A stretch of DNA of 64,000 bases from Strongylocentrotus droebachiensis. Taxonomy: Eukaryota > Echinodermata > Echinoidea > Camarodonta > Strongylocentrotidae. The notes beneath the pieces were generated by a model that was not told the DNA's origin, did no database searches, and saw only the letters and a list, made by a program, of their open reading frames with translations. Each line of letters opens with the position of its first letter. The first letter of the stretch is position 1. Of this stretch, positions 42,264-54,940 are shown piece after piece. Location: NCBI GenBank assembly GCA_035222895.1, contig JAVYIG010007158.1, forward strand, positions 42,254 to 106,253, in the 5' to 3' direction. The position numbers were made by a program, and so were the translations under genes.

Positions 42264-45120
42264 GTACTACAACAACAACTACTACTACTACTACTACTAT
42301 TATTACTACTACTACTGCTTGTCGCATAAGTGACACCCCTCAGGGAGTAAATTTACTCCCCAATGTATGGAATAATTTTGTTTTGTTAATTAGAAGGTGT
42401 AAATTTGCACCCCAAGGTTATGATTGTACTCCCTTTAAGGAGTGAAATTTGCACCCAATGGTGCTTAATTAACACCTTTTGGTTCCATTTTCATGAAAAA
42501 TGGGTTCAAATTTACACCCGTGCGGTTGAATTTTATACCCTTTATGATCGATTCCACACCCTGTGGAGAGTAAATCTACACCCTTCTTATGCACAGCATC
42601 AACCAATTGATCATCCCTCGAGCAATCAATCATCCATGCTTCGTAATCACCTAACAGTCATTGATTCTCACCCTTTTGTCTACGTTTCACTGCTCTAAAG
42701 AAATCAGACCAGAATGTCGAGTTATATGTCGAAAGGCTTTAAAATAGTTAGTGTGAACTCAACACAAGTGCAGACTGTAAAAGCTAACTTATGGCTGGAC
42801 GTATCGGTTCAATATAATGGAATTACCTAAATAAACTATCCTGCTTTGCCGAATATCTTCCCTTTACTTACACGTATAAGAAGACAATTATGTACTAGTT
42901 GGTAAAACAACACTTCTGCTAATTTCATAAAATTATCAAATATAACCTTCGGTACAACCCCTTATTCTTGATCGGATAACTTTCACACAAATAATATGCC
43001 CAAATGAAACATGACGATTCCTTCATTTGGCAGTACCTATATTGACACGATGCGCCATTGCTGTAGCGCATGCGCATATGCACTGACCAATCAGAGCTCG
43101 TCTGACTAAAATAGGGTGTAAAATTACATCCCTCAAATATACACCTTTGCGTATTTCAGTGTTTTACTCCCTAAAAGGTGTAATAGGGGACGCCCTATTT
43201 TTCCAATTTCGTTTTACTCCCCAAGAACACCTTCTATTTCTCTGTGTGTACGTCCCTTGTTCGAATTAGTTTGAACATAAAAAAGTGTGAGCGATCAAAT
43301 GTAATAAATAAAAAGCATAAACACTTTTTAAACGTAATTGTGTAATTAAAATCTTCAGTATAATAGATGGTATATATATATATAGAAACGTCCCATTATT
43401 CGAACAAGAAGTAGCGGCTGCCCAACATATAGCCAGTTTAAACATTAATAGTGCCTTACATTAGGCTTATTACCCTTACTACCACACCACTAAGAATACT
43501 TCTGCTAACACAGCTGAAATATCTAGACTGATGTGGTTATAGACCACTGCTTGTCCGGCCGTCAAAGCCCTCTTGAACACGACATAGCTGATGCCATACC
43601 ACACACCCTCCTTCACTTCAAACTAAGGAAGACAAATCTCCCACACATCTGACTTCACACACGCGCATACTTCTTCTCAACTTTTTCCAAGTATCATTAA
43701 ATGCCTTTTTGGCGCCACATTTCAAATTACAAAAATATTTCTGTAATACCAACCATTTACTTTAGAAAACTTTCTCAATCATACAACCAATTCATATACT
43801 ACAATATTCTTGTAATAGAAAATAAAATCACATAGTCAACGCTCTGGCTCATTGGTCACTTCGTCTGGAGCACCAAAACTAGGTATATACACCAATTTCA
43901 CATTTCCAAAATGGATATATCAGGATTGTTAACGTTTCGGCGATCATCTTGGTCGCCATTTTGAAAATAACCACTTTTAACACTTTAAAGGGATAGTTGA
44001 GTTCTGTTGCAGAGGGCGCTACACAAAATAATTTTATTGTGAGATAATGAAAAACGAAGTGTCAAATTTGAAAGAACATATAATTTAGATGACACAATAA
44101 TCTTTGTTTGATCAAAATCGGTTCAGAGACGGCTGAAATATTCATAAATATAACGATTTCTAATACTTCTGTACAACCACAAATATTAGATAATTTGAAA
44201 AAGCCGTTGAAAAAACTAAACAGCGCCTTTTACGTCGTATTTCTGCCAATGCCGATGTTGGCTTTTTGTTGGCACTTACGTGTTGGTTATATTACGCTCA
44301 ACCAGCCGGCCCATGTATTGTTACTTTTAATTAAATAATTAATTAATGGTCACGGTATTTTTTTTAAAGTGGAGCTGAATTGGTATGATCGTGTTGGCTA
44401 AATTTCACACATTTTGGGGTCTAAAATTACCTTCAAAGCAATTTTAGGTTCTAAAAGGGCACTATAATTGTCATAGATAAGAATAAGAGCAATAACCATG
44501 CACTTTAAAGGCATTTGCGGTCTGAAAACAGAACGCAACTAACCCTTTAACTAGCACTACCGGAGTCCGTTGAAAAACCTTTTGATCCATTTTTTGTTTT
44601 TGTTTTTTTTGTTTTTTAGGGGAGGGTATTTTCACCATGAATTGAATCGACTAGAGAACTTATACGAGACCTTCGTCATGTTAGTCAAATAGATATATAT
44701 TGGTGGAGAAAATTTTGTTTCCCCTTTTTTCGCTTTTATTACCAGCAATATTTTTGTTGCTGAAAGAAGGTAGATGATAGTTCTAAAATCAAACAAACTT
44801 TATCATGGAATTGTCCCATTTTCGTTATTAATCACACTTTTATGCGACACTAAACGTCCCGCGTATAATACTGAAAGGGTTTGAAGATTGTTTAGTTTCC
44901 AGTTTCCAAGTTTCCATAGGAAGACTTGTGGAGCGTCAGCAGCTGGAAATGTTAACAATTAAGCAATAACGCTCATTTCAACCTGAAAGTAAAACAACGA
45001 TTATTGCCTACAACTTTTGGATCCCACACTTAGCTTTTCAAGAGGAATAACGTAAATAATCCTAAATTCGAAACCACATATAAATCTTCTAGTATCATAC
45101 TCACATACAAGCAGTATCAT
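41858..45120 (-). CDS. Gene C: small acidic secreted peptide, 89 aa, two exons
   Basis: Exon 1 is 45,105-45,120 (16 coding bases, ATG at 45,120, donor GTGAGTATG). Exon 2 is 41,858-42,111 (acceptor TTAATAACAG, stop TGA). Spliced, they give MILLVCFLISHVTA, a good signal peptide, followed by a strongly acidic chain with LSDDEDFEGSVDWKI, ERENDDENSGYGDL and ASLRILGNLDLLPGQ. There are no cysteines after the signal peptide and no clear dibasic cleavage sites. It could be an acidic propeptide, a mineral- or matrix-associated peptide or a bioactive precursor. I do not recognise the family. Transcribed in the same direction as gene B, about 3 kb upstream of it. The model rests on frame continuity and clean splice signals only. 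Confidence 0.6.
42220..42318. repeat. (ACT)n microsatellite
   Basis: About 100 bases of CTA/ACT repeats with small interruptions, in the gene C intron. Confidence 0.9.
42340..43240. repeat. Cluster of GGTGTAAATTTACACC-like palindromic words
   Basis: At least ten variants (GGAGTAAATTTACTCC, GGTGTAAATTTGCACC, GGAGTGAAATTTGCACC and others). They are dense at 42,340-42,590 and 43,110-43,225, with a spacer between. The right edge reads CACCTTCTATTTCTCTGTGT. Probably a repeat-rich non-autonomous element in the gene C intron. Confidence 0.7.
43985..44550. mobile_element. TTAA-flanked MITE, 566 bp, complete copy
   Basis: The left end TTAAAGGGATAGTTGAGTTC pairs with the right end (complement TTAAAGGGTTAGTTGCGTTC), both at TTAA. 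The TTAA target is typical of piggyBac-like elements. Homologous to 25,157-25,699. In the gene C intron. Confidence 0.82.
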
Positions 45121-45800
45121 GGCGTAACGTGGCCTACAGGAACAATAATTCTCCATTAAGAAATAAGTTATTGGAATCACGTGATGTCGAGCAACCGAAG
45201 TGGAGAAAGGGAAGCACTAAAATCGCATCCGTTGGGATTCTGACGGTGTGTATTTCGTTGGATTAAAAGAAGAAGGTATTGATCCACAAGCTCTTCCTTG
45301 GTTTAAACCACAGGTGATCACAAAATCTTGCTGATCAATCGAATTTGATAGCTTGATACAACGCCAGTGTGGATTATAAACGAGGTTAGAGTTTCCTAGC
45401 ACATAAAATGCGATATGTTTTACTCGAAGGATACCATTGATTCCGAAGACTTCATTAGGCCAAATTATCGATAATCTGTATTAAGACGAGATATATAATC
45501 CAATATTTTGTAAGAATAATCCTCTCTGTCCAGATTGTCCCAAAAGGGCTCTTGTAAGCGAGATTATGACTATCCTTCAAAGGATATTTTAAACACAGTG
45601 TTTAATCGAACTAAAAATTGCGGGCATATGTCAGGCTTGAGGAATCAAAGATTGAATGAAGACTTCTAGAATTCTAGAGGAAGATTCTTAATGAAAAGGG
45701 ATCATGTTGCTGATGTCCAGTGGTTTTGTAATGGGACTTACGCAATTGACCATTTATACATAGTGGCGTATAGAGATAGGGAAAGAGAGATAGAGAGAGC

Positions 45801-45846
<46 letters not shown>

Positions 45847-48302
45847 GAGAGAGAAGGGGGAGGGGTAGGGATTATACGGGCGGCCCTACACGACGTTAAC
45901 ACTTTATCATTTATTCCATTATATGCCTTCAATAAGGGTATTATACTCCGGATTCATGCATGCTTTGCTGGATTCAGCCGTGGCATAGCATTTTAAGCAC
46001 TTTAAGAGTTCCCGAATGTCCATGTTTGCGTGTTGAGGGTTAAAGTGTCATTCTAAAAAGCAAACGAAAGGGGACAGTGTCTCCATTAGTGAAATAATGT
46101 ATGGTTAATGTTCAGTTCACTTCACAGGGTAAGACGAGACCAGTAGACCACTACCTTTAGTTAAGTACTGTTTGATTATATTTCAGTTCACGTAGCATGG
46201 CTTTAGTCCCCTAGACCGTGGATAATGCATTTAAGGTCATCTCTTGGACAATCATCGGGACATCTGCGTTCTTTGAGAGCATTGGTTAACCAGGGGGTAA
46301 CTAAATTGCTTTAATGATCGTTCAGACGGATACGCATGATGTGTTTTAACTTGTGCTAATAAAGAAACCCCGTTTGATCAAAAAGACTATACGCCAACAA
46401 TCTCCGTGTATATTCACTTGTGTACGACACCCCTCTTGTAGCGCATAAATACCGCGTTAATAATTGACGCAGTACAGGGTTAGCAAAATTGCGCTATTTG
46501 TGTACAGTAGGTGTTCATTTTTTTCTCCTTTTTAGACTTTTGTTTATGTTTTTAAAGACAAAAGCATTTTCAATACGTATGCACATCAACATTGTTCTGC
46601 AGAAAATTTTCAAAATCCAGGACATTAAACTCTTAAAAACTATTTAAAGCACTTAATTAAACATTCCTTGAAAACCATACATGTTTTACGTTTGTGTTGT
46701 GAAATTGATGTTGTTGGTGTTTTTTTGGTTTTTGGGGTTTCTTTTTGTTCTCGTATGTCGAATTCAATTTTCTGCAGCATTGAAGCGGCTAATGCAGTTT
46801 CAAATCCAAATACCATGTTACCTGTGGGCACGGGGAAGCTCCATTTTTTTATACTTCCTCTCTTTGTGCAAAGAAGGCGTTTTGATGTAGTCAATTTGTT
46901 TGCTATTTGGTAATTACGAAACTTCACATTATACACAAATTCTGTCGTACTACATGATCCACCTTTCAAGATTGCTTCCAGACGTTTCTGATCGTGAACT
47001 TATCTCTAGCTTTGAAACATTGAACGTACCCGTTTAGCCCTGCAGGCATAGGCCAACAGTCCGTTTGTTTTCTTCTTCAGATATTCGTTTGAAAAAAGAG
47101 ATAAAATATCGGCCTCTGAAAACACTTTTGGGTGCGTGCGCGGGGGAGGGGGGGGGGGGGATATGAATAAGCACTGTGATTATTGCACATTATTTCTATG
47201 AACCATTTACGAATCAGTAATAGGGAAAATGCTCAGGATTTGGGATTGATTTTAAATGGAAATATTGTTAAAGCTTTTTTTGTTTCTCACGGAGCTTTAA
47301 CTTAACCACATGGCCTACTGTAATTCACTTCACTCTAACATCTAAAAGCATTCTATTTTAGTATGGAAGAGCAGTACTAGTTTGCCCTTAGGGTTATGAC
47401 AGTGGTATAGCTTCAGTCGGTGGGGTGGAGAGGGGAGGGGGCACAGGCATCTGAGGGGGACCTGTCTCAGTGGAAGAACTGAAAAGTTAAAAGAGCTGCG
47501 ATCATGGTGTGGAAGGTGGTCTGATCCTTTTCTTTTGTTATGTTCTTTCCCCCCTTTTCTTGTCGTCTCGATTTCTTTTATTTTCATAGGGATGTGCTCC
47601 ACCCCCCCCCCCCCCCTCCTCCCCATTTTTGAGCTTCAACACTGTGATATAAAAACGTCCGACTCGAGCATGGATGACCTACAGTCCCCGTCGATTGTAT
47701 ATGTAGGGTTCAATAGAATAATTGTTTACTATTTCAGATTTTACTCATCAGTTTTTCATGCAAAGAGATTATCATTGGTGTGCCATCATTTGTCTCTCAA
47801 GATTTGTTTTTAAATGATGTTATCTTAAATATCTTCGAGAGAGGCGCGTACACAGGGGGGGGGATCTAACCCCCCTCAATTTTGGTGTAGGGTAGGTGTA
47901 GGCTATTTCAGACCGTAGGAAATTGATGACAACCAAGCTTGAACCCATCACTGTCTGTCCGTGTTGGATCCAATATTGCTATAGCGCCATCTGTGGCCTT
48001 TAATAACACTACTGCATATATCCAATTCATTTCGAAGACTACAATGCATTCTTTATCCGAGAAAATTGGCGAAATTGACCAAGATTTTGACCAAGACCTT
48101 GGATCAATTCGAGTGGCTGTAATCACGCGTGAAAGCCGCAATCGTCCTAATCCCTCTATTCAAAAGACGCATGCGTGAATCCCGCACAGAGAACGATTCT
48201 GTTCCAAACGTCTCCACCACCGAGCGCGACCTACTGCTTTCAACTAATACCAGTTGACCGCCCTCTAGAGGCCTGGTCTGCGCTGTGCTTTTAACTCTCA
48301 AA
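45121..48302. other. No gene recognised
   Basis: Holds a (GA)n tract at 45,777-45,855, poly-G at 47,143 and poly-C at 47,601-47,616. 47,843-47,880 begins GGCGCGTACACAGGGGGG, like the poly-C elements elsewhere. Opposite-strand ORFs at 46.64-46.97 kb are unconvincing: no domain, no splice context. Confidence 0.4.
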
Positions 48303-48307
48303 CTATG

Positions 48308-48432
48308 CAGGGGCCGCGGAACCGGGTGGCTGGGACATGTTTCATAAAAGCTCCGAAAAAGGGGTTTAAAGATTGTTCGCATGCTCAACCCCCCCCCCCC
48401 CCCCTATTCTCAAAAACACTCCGCGGCCCCTG
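48308..48432. mobile_element. 125-bp hAT-like mini-element
   Basis: The ends are CAGGGGCCGCGGA and its complement, flanked by CTATG on both sides (48,303-48,307 and 48,433-48,437). The interior has a poly-C run. Confidence 0.78.
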
Positions 48433-48618
48433 CTATGTAGGGTCAGAATTCAGATTCCCTTCCCTCAAAGAGATAACTTATTTAGAACAATTATTCATCA
48501 CACATTTTTACAAGTCATACATTAATGCTTTTTCTTCCTCTAATATGTTTCGCTTTGTTGTAGCTTAATTCATTTGTCACGTTTTTTATACTAAAAAGTG
48601 TAAATCGAGGGGAGATGC

Positions 48619-50034
48619 ACTGGCGTACGGAATCCACGCCAATTACTGTCCTGCCAGTGTCACAAATAAGGTATTAAAAAAAATGCTCATCTGACCGTAA
48701 TTAAACGCATGAAATTCCTGAGCTTCCGGGGGCTCTGCCCTGAACCTATTAACCCAAGGCTCTATGGTGGGCCCCTGGATACTCATTAGACCGTTATTTA
48801 ATGCCTTAAAACCCATGAGCTTCCTAGGGCTCCGCCCTTGGACCCCACGCCAATTAATGACCTGCCAGTGTCACAAAAAAAGGTATCAAAATATGCACAT
48901 CTGACCATAATTAAATGACTAAAACCTGTAAGCTTCCGGAGGCTCTGCCCCCTGGTCCGCACCTAGGGCCCGAAGGCGGGCCCCTAGATGCTCATCTGGC
49001 GGTAATTTAATTCCTAAGACACTTAAGCTTCTGGGGGCTCCGCCCCCTGTACCCCCACGTCAATAAATATCATGCCAGTCTCACAAATAAGGTATACAAA
49101 TATGCCCATCTGACCTTAATTACATGCCTAAAACCAGGGATGGATCTACAGGGGGAGGGGGGATGGTTAGGGGTTTAATCCCCCCCCCCCCCCACACCCC
49201 CAAGTGAAAATGTGATATGCCTAGAAAAAAAGCCATATTGTAAGAAGATATATTCAACTCATCTGGTAACACATGATAACTCTGGATATAACTGTGTTAT
49301 AAACTGTTACTTTATTTAATGAAACGTTATCATGAACTGCTTTTCATGGTCTCATTGAGTTAGTAGATGTGAGGAAAACATTCCCTACGGGGGTCAAAAA
49401 TAGCACCAAAAAAAATCGCCTCGCCGCTTTGCGACTCGTCAGTGGGTTAAAAAAAAATTGCCCCGCCGCCATGCGGCTCTAGGATGATTGGTTCAACAAC
49501 AAATTTCGCCGCTTCGCGGCTCGTGGTTGATGCTCCGCATCGTCATTGGGTCAACCCCCCCCCCCCCCCCTTAGCAAAAAGCTAGATTCGCCCCTGAAAA
49601 CCCCTGAACTTCCGGGGGCTACGTCCCCTCGACTACACAATGGGGCCTAAGGCGCCCCTGAATGCTTATCTGACCGTTTTAAAATGCCTCAAATCCCTGA
49701 ATTTCAGGAGGCTCAGCCCCCTGGACCTCTCGCCAATTAGTGCCCTGCCAGGTCATGAATAAGGTATCAAAATACATTCAACTGACCGTAATTAGATACC
49801 CATAACCCCTGAGCTTTCGGGGGCTCCGCCCCTTGACCCCCTGTTGGTCCTTTGCCCCTAGACTCCGCGCCAATTTATGCTACGCTCTACCTGATCATAA
49901 ATACTTTTAATTAGCCTCCCCCACCAACTTTGAAAATCGTTCAGCGGGGCCTGCATGTAAGAATGTGGGTGATGTGGTTTTTGTGCCTGCCCCCCCCCCC
50001 CCCCACCCCAAGAAATTCTGGATCCGCGCCTGAC
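48619..50034. repeat. GC-rich ~205-bp tandem repeat array with hAT-like right end
   Basis: Units run from GCCAATTAATGACCTGCCAG through CATCTGACCGTAATTAAATG to CTTCCGGGGGCTCCGCCCC; starts are near 48,647, 48,850, 49,056, 49,728 and 49,869. The final block and poly-C end match the interior of the element at 23.6-24.6 kb. The right edge is GGATCCGCGCCTG; the left edge is uncertain. Interrupted by 49,135-49,596. Confidence 0.75.
49135..49596. mobile_element. hAT-like poly-C element nested in the array, 462 bp
   Basis: Left end CAGGGATGGATCTA, right end TAGATTCGCCCCTG, with AAAAC on both sides (49,130-49,134 and 49,597-49,601). It splits one array unit whose halves rejoin in frame with the other units. 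Confidence 0.8.
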
Positions 50035-52009
50035 GTATTGTTATTATTAAAACCCTAGATTGGGAGGGTGAATGATCGAATCAAGGGCGTAGGGTATCCT
50101 GTTCAAAGATTTTGAATTGCAGGTACACGTACAAGACAGTGACCGGACTTTGTTGATATGAAATGACAAACTGAGTGGAATTGAAGAGCTAGCTCCTGTT
50201 CATAGTAGGCCTATACCAACTTGACCTTGGTGCACGAAGTCATGTTTCCTGCGTCGTATGGTTCTAGTTACAAATTGAAGTAAGAATCGTTTTTAATTTT
50301 TTGATCTACACCTAGTTGATTTACATGTATGAAACTCGAAGAAACATGATCTACCATTGAGAGTTCATGACGTGGCAGTTAAAATTTCAAAATTATCACT
50401 TGATCGGACATTAACACTCTTTCTATTCCCCCTATCTAAGGCTGAATATATTTTTCTAATTAAGGCAATTATGATCGTAAAATTTTGCTCTGATATAAAA
50501 ACACAATTTTCACTAAAAGTTCTGGTGTATGCAGATATTTAGGGGTGGCTCATAAAAAGTAGTTTTAAAAGGAATTTTATGAAGTGTGCCAACCATCACA
50601 GAAAACTTATGGCCATTGTGTGTTGTGAATGGGTGTAGCAATGCAGATAATGAATGTTGTCTGATCAGAAATGTGTGTAGGCAATGGGGGACACCAGGTT
50701 CAAGATGGGGGCCTACTATCCCCCAGTTGTTCAAGTTGAAAGGCAGTATCATGAAACATATTTGGTTTTTCGTGTCACCATTCTAAATTGAATGCATTTC
50801 ATTGGAAGAAGTTGTTTCTATGCTGTGAGTTTGATCAATATAAAAGTCACATTGCCAGAACATTATTCTGAAAGTATTTAAGCATAATTTAGAGGACATT
50901 AATTACTGTAAACAAAAAAACTACATAAATATTTTGGCCACATTGTTTTAAAAATCGTTTCAAAATTACAGTAAGTGCATTGGCTGCATGTATATCCTTC
51001 AAAAATTGTTTGAACTAACTAAAGCAATCCCATTTTCATTCAAATTGTATTTAAAATGTCTTGATTTGTAACTGTCCCTTATTACCTATACATGTAGGTA
51101 ATGAGAGACCTTTGGTTATGACGTCATTAATCATTGTTATCTTATTAATCAGTTACATCATGACCATAATTTTGTTACCAAATAAAGAGAAGAAGTTACT
51201 GAAGAGAATACAAAACTTTCTGTATGTGTAACATTTTTCACGTTTATGTAAATTATTCAAATGTGCTTCAGGGTCTCCAATTCTCCATACATACCTATGT
51301 GTGTGTTTTAGAGTAACATTCCCCCCCCCCCCCCTCAAAATTTAAAAGGTGACCTTACCCCCTCCCTAACTGAACCCCAACTGAACGAAATATCGGCCAA
51401 ATATTTGGGACAAAATAAAAATGTGCCCTCCCCCCCCCCCCTCCCGCTTATTCAGCGGCTGGCTGAGTCGTTACAAAATGTTCAAATTTTAACCCCCACT
51501 CCCTCGAAAAAAATATGCGTACGCCCCTGCTTCAAGATATTCAAATATAGTCAAATTTTAGAGAGGTTTTTTTTTCTTCACTTACACAATATATACATAT
51601 ACGTGTGTGTGTGCGGATGTGTGCGTATGTGTGTCGGAACTATATTCATTGTATTACGGGCAAGTCAAAACTATACCTTACATATCACACCTGAGATTTT
51701 AGTATTAATATCCTATGACTGTTAAGACCGAATCGAGCTAATATTACTTCTAGAGTTCGAATCATTCAGTTGAAAAGAAAATGAAACATCAAATAAGATG
51801 GCATTCGTGTGTCGATTTATCTTCACTGATCATACTTGGTAAGTTATAGGGCATACGGAAATATGGAATCTATTCGACTTCCTCTATCTATTTTGCTTAA
51901 AATATTGATTTCATTTACATTTTATACAAAAAGGAAATAAAATAAAGGATAGTTCTGGTAGGCTACTGGTAATGAGGTGGATGTTACTCCTTCACGGAAA
52001 ATAATCGTC
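50035..52009. other. No gene; poly-C repeat at 51.3-51.54 kb
   Basis: Two poly-C runs at about 51,320 and 51,430 and the shared block TTCAGCGGCTGGCTGAGTCG at 51,451, ending GCGTACGCCCCTG. A GT-rich stretch lies at 51,603-51,635. The 50.3-50.8 kb ORFs on opposite strands are not supported. Confidence 0.45.
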
Positions 52010-52110
52010 CAGTCGCTCACATGACATCGAATAAAGCATAACAACAATAGAGGGCCTAATGGCGAGCCTTGCTGGACACCATAATGGAGATTACCATTCA
52101 TTTAGACTTG
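52010..52110 (-). mobile_element. LINE reverse transcriptase scrap
   Basis: Minus-strand translation gives NGNLHY then GVQQGSPLGPLLLLCF, the GVPQGSxLGPLLF motif of CR1/jockey-type reverse transcriptases. Nothing recognisable continues on either side. Confidence 0.75.
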
Positions 52111-53480
52111 CATATTTATTTCCGTACACAACTATAGAGCTTCGAGGGGGAAAAAAGAGGAAAATGCTGCCTCGACTAATACCCTGACATTACTTTTCAT
52201 GCAGATTAAATACGTGTAACATTTCAAGTTATGGTAAGTGCGGTTGAAAAATATGTAAGCTTTAAGACATAGCATTCTGCACCTATGTAATGTATCAAGA
52301 TACTACGTTTTGCTGGAATGGTTTATTTTACATTCATTTATTCGAAGGAACCATTATCTCCATTTACGGACAATGCATGAGCCATTCAACATGCATAAGA
52401 ACTCTCTAGAGTAAATCACAGTGGGCAAACATGTTTCTTTATTCATAGCATAGTACACGGATTCATTTATTTCAGTGAAGCTTTTCATGTCAAAGTAGCT
52501 GATTGTGAGTATTTCTCGAACCATGTCCATGAAAAATAACGATTTTCTGATGGTCTTAATGGAACGCGCTCATGCTCTGTTCCATTTGTCCATTTGATTT
52601 GGGACAATTGAACGATGCGGAAATAAAGCCGAAATGCGCTATTTAATGGCGCTGTTGGTGACGATGCTCAGTGGCGTAGCATGGATCAAGCGTCGAAGGG
52701 GGATTGGTGTCCTGGGGTGCGAGGGAAAATGTGTGGGTAAAATGCAAAGGAGCAGTGTGAGAGGGCTTGTGCGACGGAGTTGTCTCACCTTCTTAAAATG
52801 ACTCGGTAACATTGCCTCAGATTCTGTAACAAAATCCTGGATTTAGCTCGAGAATGCTGCAATCATAATTACAAACCTTTTGGTCAGTCAGAAATCCCAT
52901 CACTTTTACAAGCCTATCGTTTTGTCTAATTACTAAGATATTTATGATTGCATGGAAATCGAAATTTCATTTTTCGTTTTCCTAACGGTTTTTTAAACAA
53001 TACAGTCCATTGAGGAAAATAAGTATGGTAAAACAAGTCACTCAAAGATTTGTCACTTTTTGAGGCACTTCATGATCATTTTGAAGCGCAATTTTTGTAG
53101 GGCTTCAATATAACACCATATTACAGACACTGATAACTCGTAGGGCCAAGTCAATCAGATTTAACATTGTTAAACGATGCCTTTAATCCGTTGGATTATT
53201 CTCTCTACTTCCTTTTCCTAACTTTCTCCCTCTATCTCTATGTTATTTTTTCAATAATTTTCATTATATCGTTGGGGTGCCCCACTGCCCACCGCCCACT
53301 GTGTGTACGCCACAGACTGCGGGGGATGATTGACATATGAATGTGAATGGGAAGAGTCTTGACTATTCCCAGGCGAGTGTACGTCGGGGGAGCACTTATG
53401 ATCGATGGTGGGCTATGTATGATTGAAGGATAATACCAATAGGGACTAACATACTCCAGACATGCAGGCACAGAGAGAGG

Positions 53481-53516
<36 letters not shown>

Positions 53517-53882
53517 AGAGAGAAGGAGGCTGACCGGCAGACGGACAAATTGTGTTATAACATAGTGTGTGTCTGTGTGTGTGACAGAGATATAAAGAGA
53601 GAGAGAGAGGGGGGGAGGTGATAGGCTATATGGAAAGGGGAAAGGTGGTCTATATAATAAATTAAAACATCAAAGGTGCGTACATGGGACAATTCAAAGA
53701 GAAGTTGAGTTCTGGGTAGAGGTGAACAATAATTTGTGTGCGTTATCATTGTTATTATGCAAGTGTGGAAGAATGTCAGATAAAAAATGTTCCCCGAAAA
53801 ACATGGCTCTTCAACTACCTTAATATTCTAAATATGGCATGTAACAGCAATAAAAATCGGGACGGATTTTTATGCCACATGT
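52111..53882. other. No gene; simple repeats
   Basis: AGTGGCGTAGCATGGATCAA at 52,671 looks like an element end. (GA)n tracts lie at 53,471-53,522 and 53,590-53,615. No supported coding sequence. Confidence 0.45.
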
Positions 53883-54093
53883 TTGTGTAGTCCCATATAC
53901 ATCTTTCTGTGTACAGTGCTTGTAACTTCACGAAGATTGGAGCAAATTTTGTATCATGTTGATGATTCCAGACCCTTGCAGTACACATCAATACTTTATG
54001 CTAGATGATCAACCTTTTCTGATCGGTTCCACACCGTTTCTTTCACAATGCAATCGCATGGCCAGAACTCAACTTTATCTTTAAAGACATGAA
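53883..54093. mobile_element. Truncated copy of the 14,760-15,165 MITE
   Basis: Collinear with 14,955-15,165, sharing GTACAGTGCTTGTAACTT, GATGATTCCAGA and TGCTAGATGATCAACCTTTT, and keeping the TTTATCTTTAAA end. The left half is missing. Confidence 0.8.
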
Positions 54094-54176
54094 ATATACA
54101 ATATGCATTAAGTTTACATCAGCGACAAGACTCCTGCCCCATGATCCATATCACGGTCTCCCCACCCTCCACCCAA

Positions 54177-54207
<31 letters not shown>

Positions 54208-54909
54208 CTGGTCTATTTTATTTGTATATAGCAAGAAGATTGAGGAGACAAGATATCATTTGTAAATATTTGTTCTTTTTAAGTTTCATAGTGAAACGGT
54301 GGAGTATCCATCGATCGAGAAACGTGGAGCAAAATGTTCCCATACGGTCCAGGGGTGTGTGTGGGGGGGGAGGGGTGTTCAATAAACCTGGGATATCTGC
54401 CAGCGACACCGCCGCCCCCCCCCCCCATCTCTCTCTCTCCTTCAAACACTTGGATAGGTAAAATTAGGAATTACAGCAAATGGTGATAGATACGTCAATA
54501 ATGAAAGACGTATTAATCAGACATTTATGCGTTGCGAGGGAACATTCGTATTTTTTGAAGAATATGAATGTCATGTTCATGTAAACCTACATTACTATTA
54601 AATATTAACTGTTCTTTACAAGACGACTTGTCATTCCAAACATCTTCTTTCGATAACAAAAAAACAAACTTAAAAGGGATGATGATCGTCACTTTTTAGG
54701 TTTAACTTTACTCTGGACGTAACATAAAATACATGACTTTGTATGACCGACTCTTGGTTGAAAAAAATCATGAAATAAAGTAGTGAATGTAAGAGATAAA
54801 ATTTAAAAAGGAACATCCCTTGGGGGCGCCCTTTGCAGAATCTAAGAAGACTTTTAGAATGAAATCCAAGCACTGCCTTTTGTCCTCCTGTCTCATTATT
54901 CTATTTGTG

Positions 54910-54940
<31 letters not shown>

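Noticed and set aside
46640-46969. 109-aa minus ORF and overlapping plus ORFs
   Set aside because: Overlap in opposite directions without motifs; nothing favours either strand.
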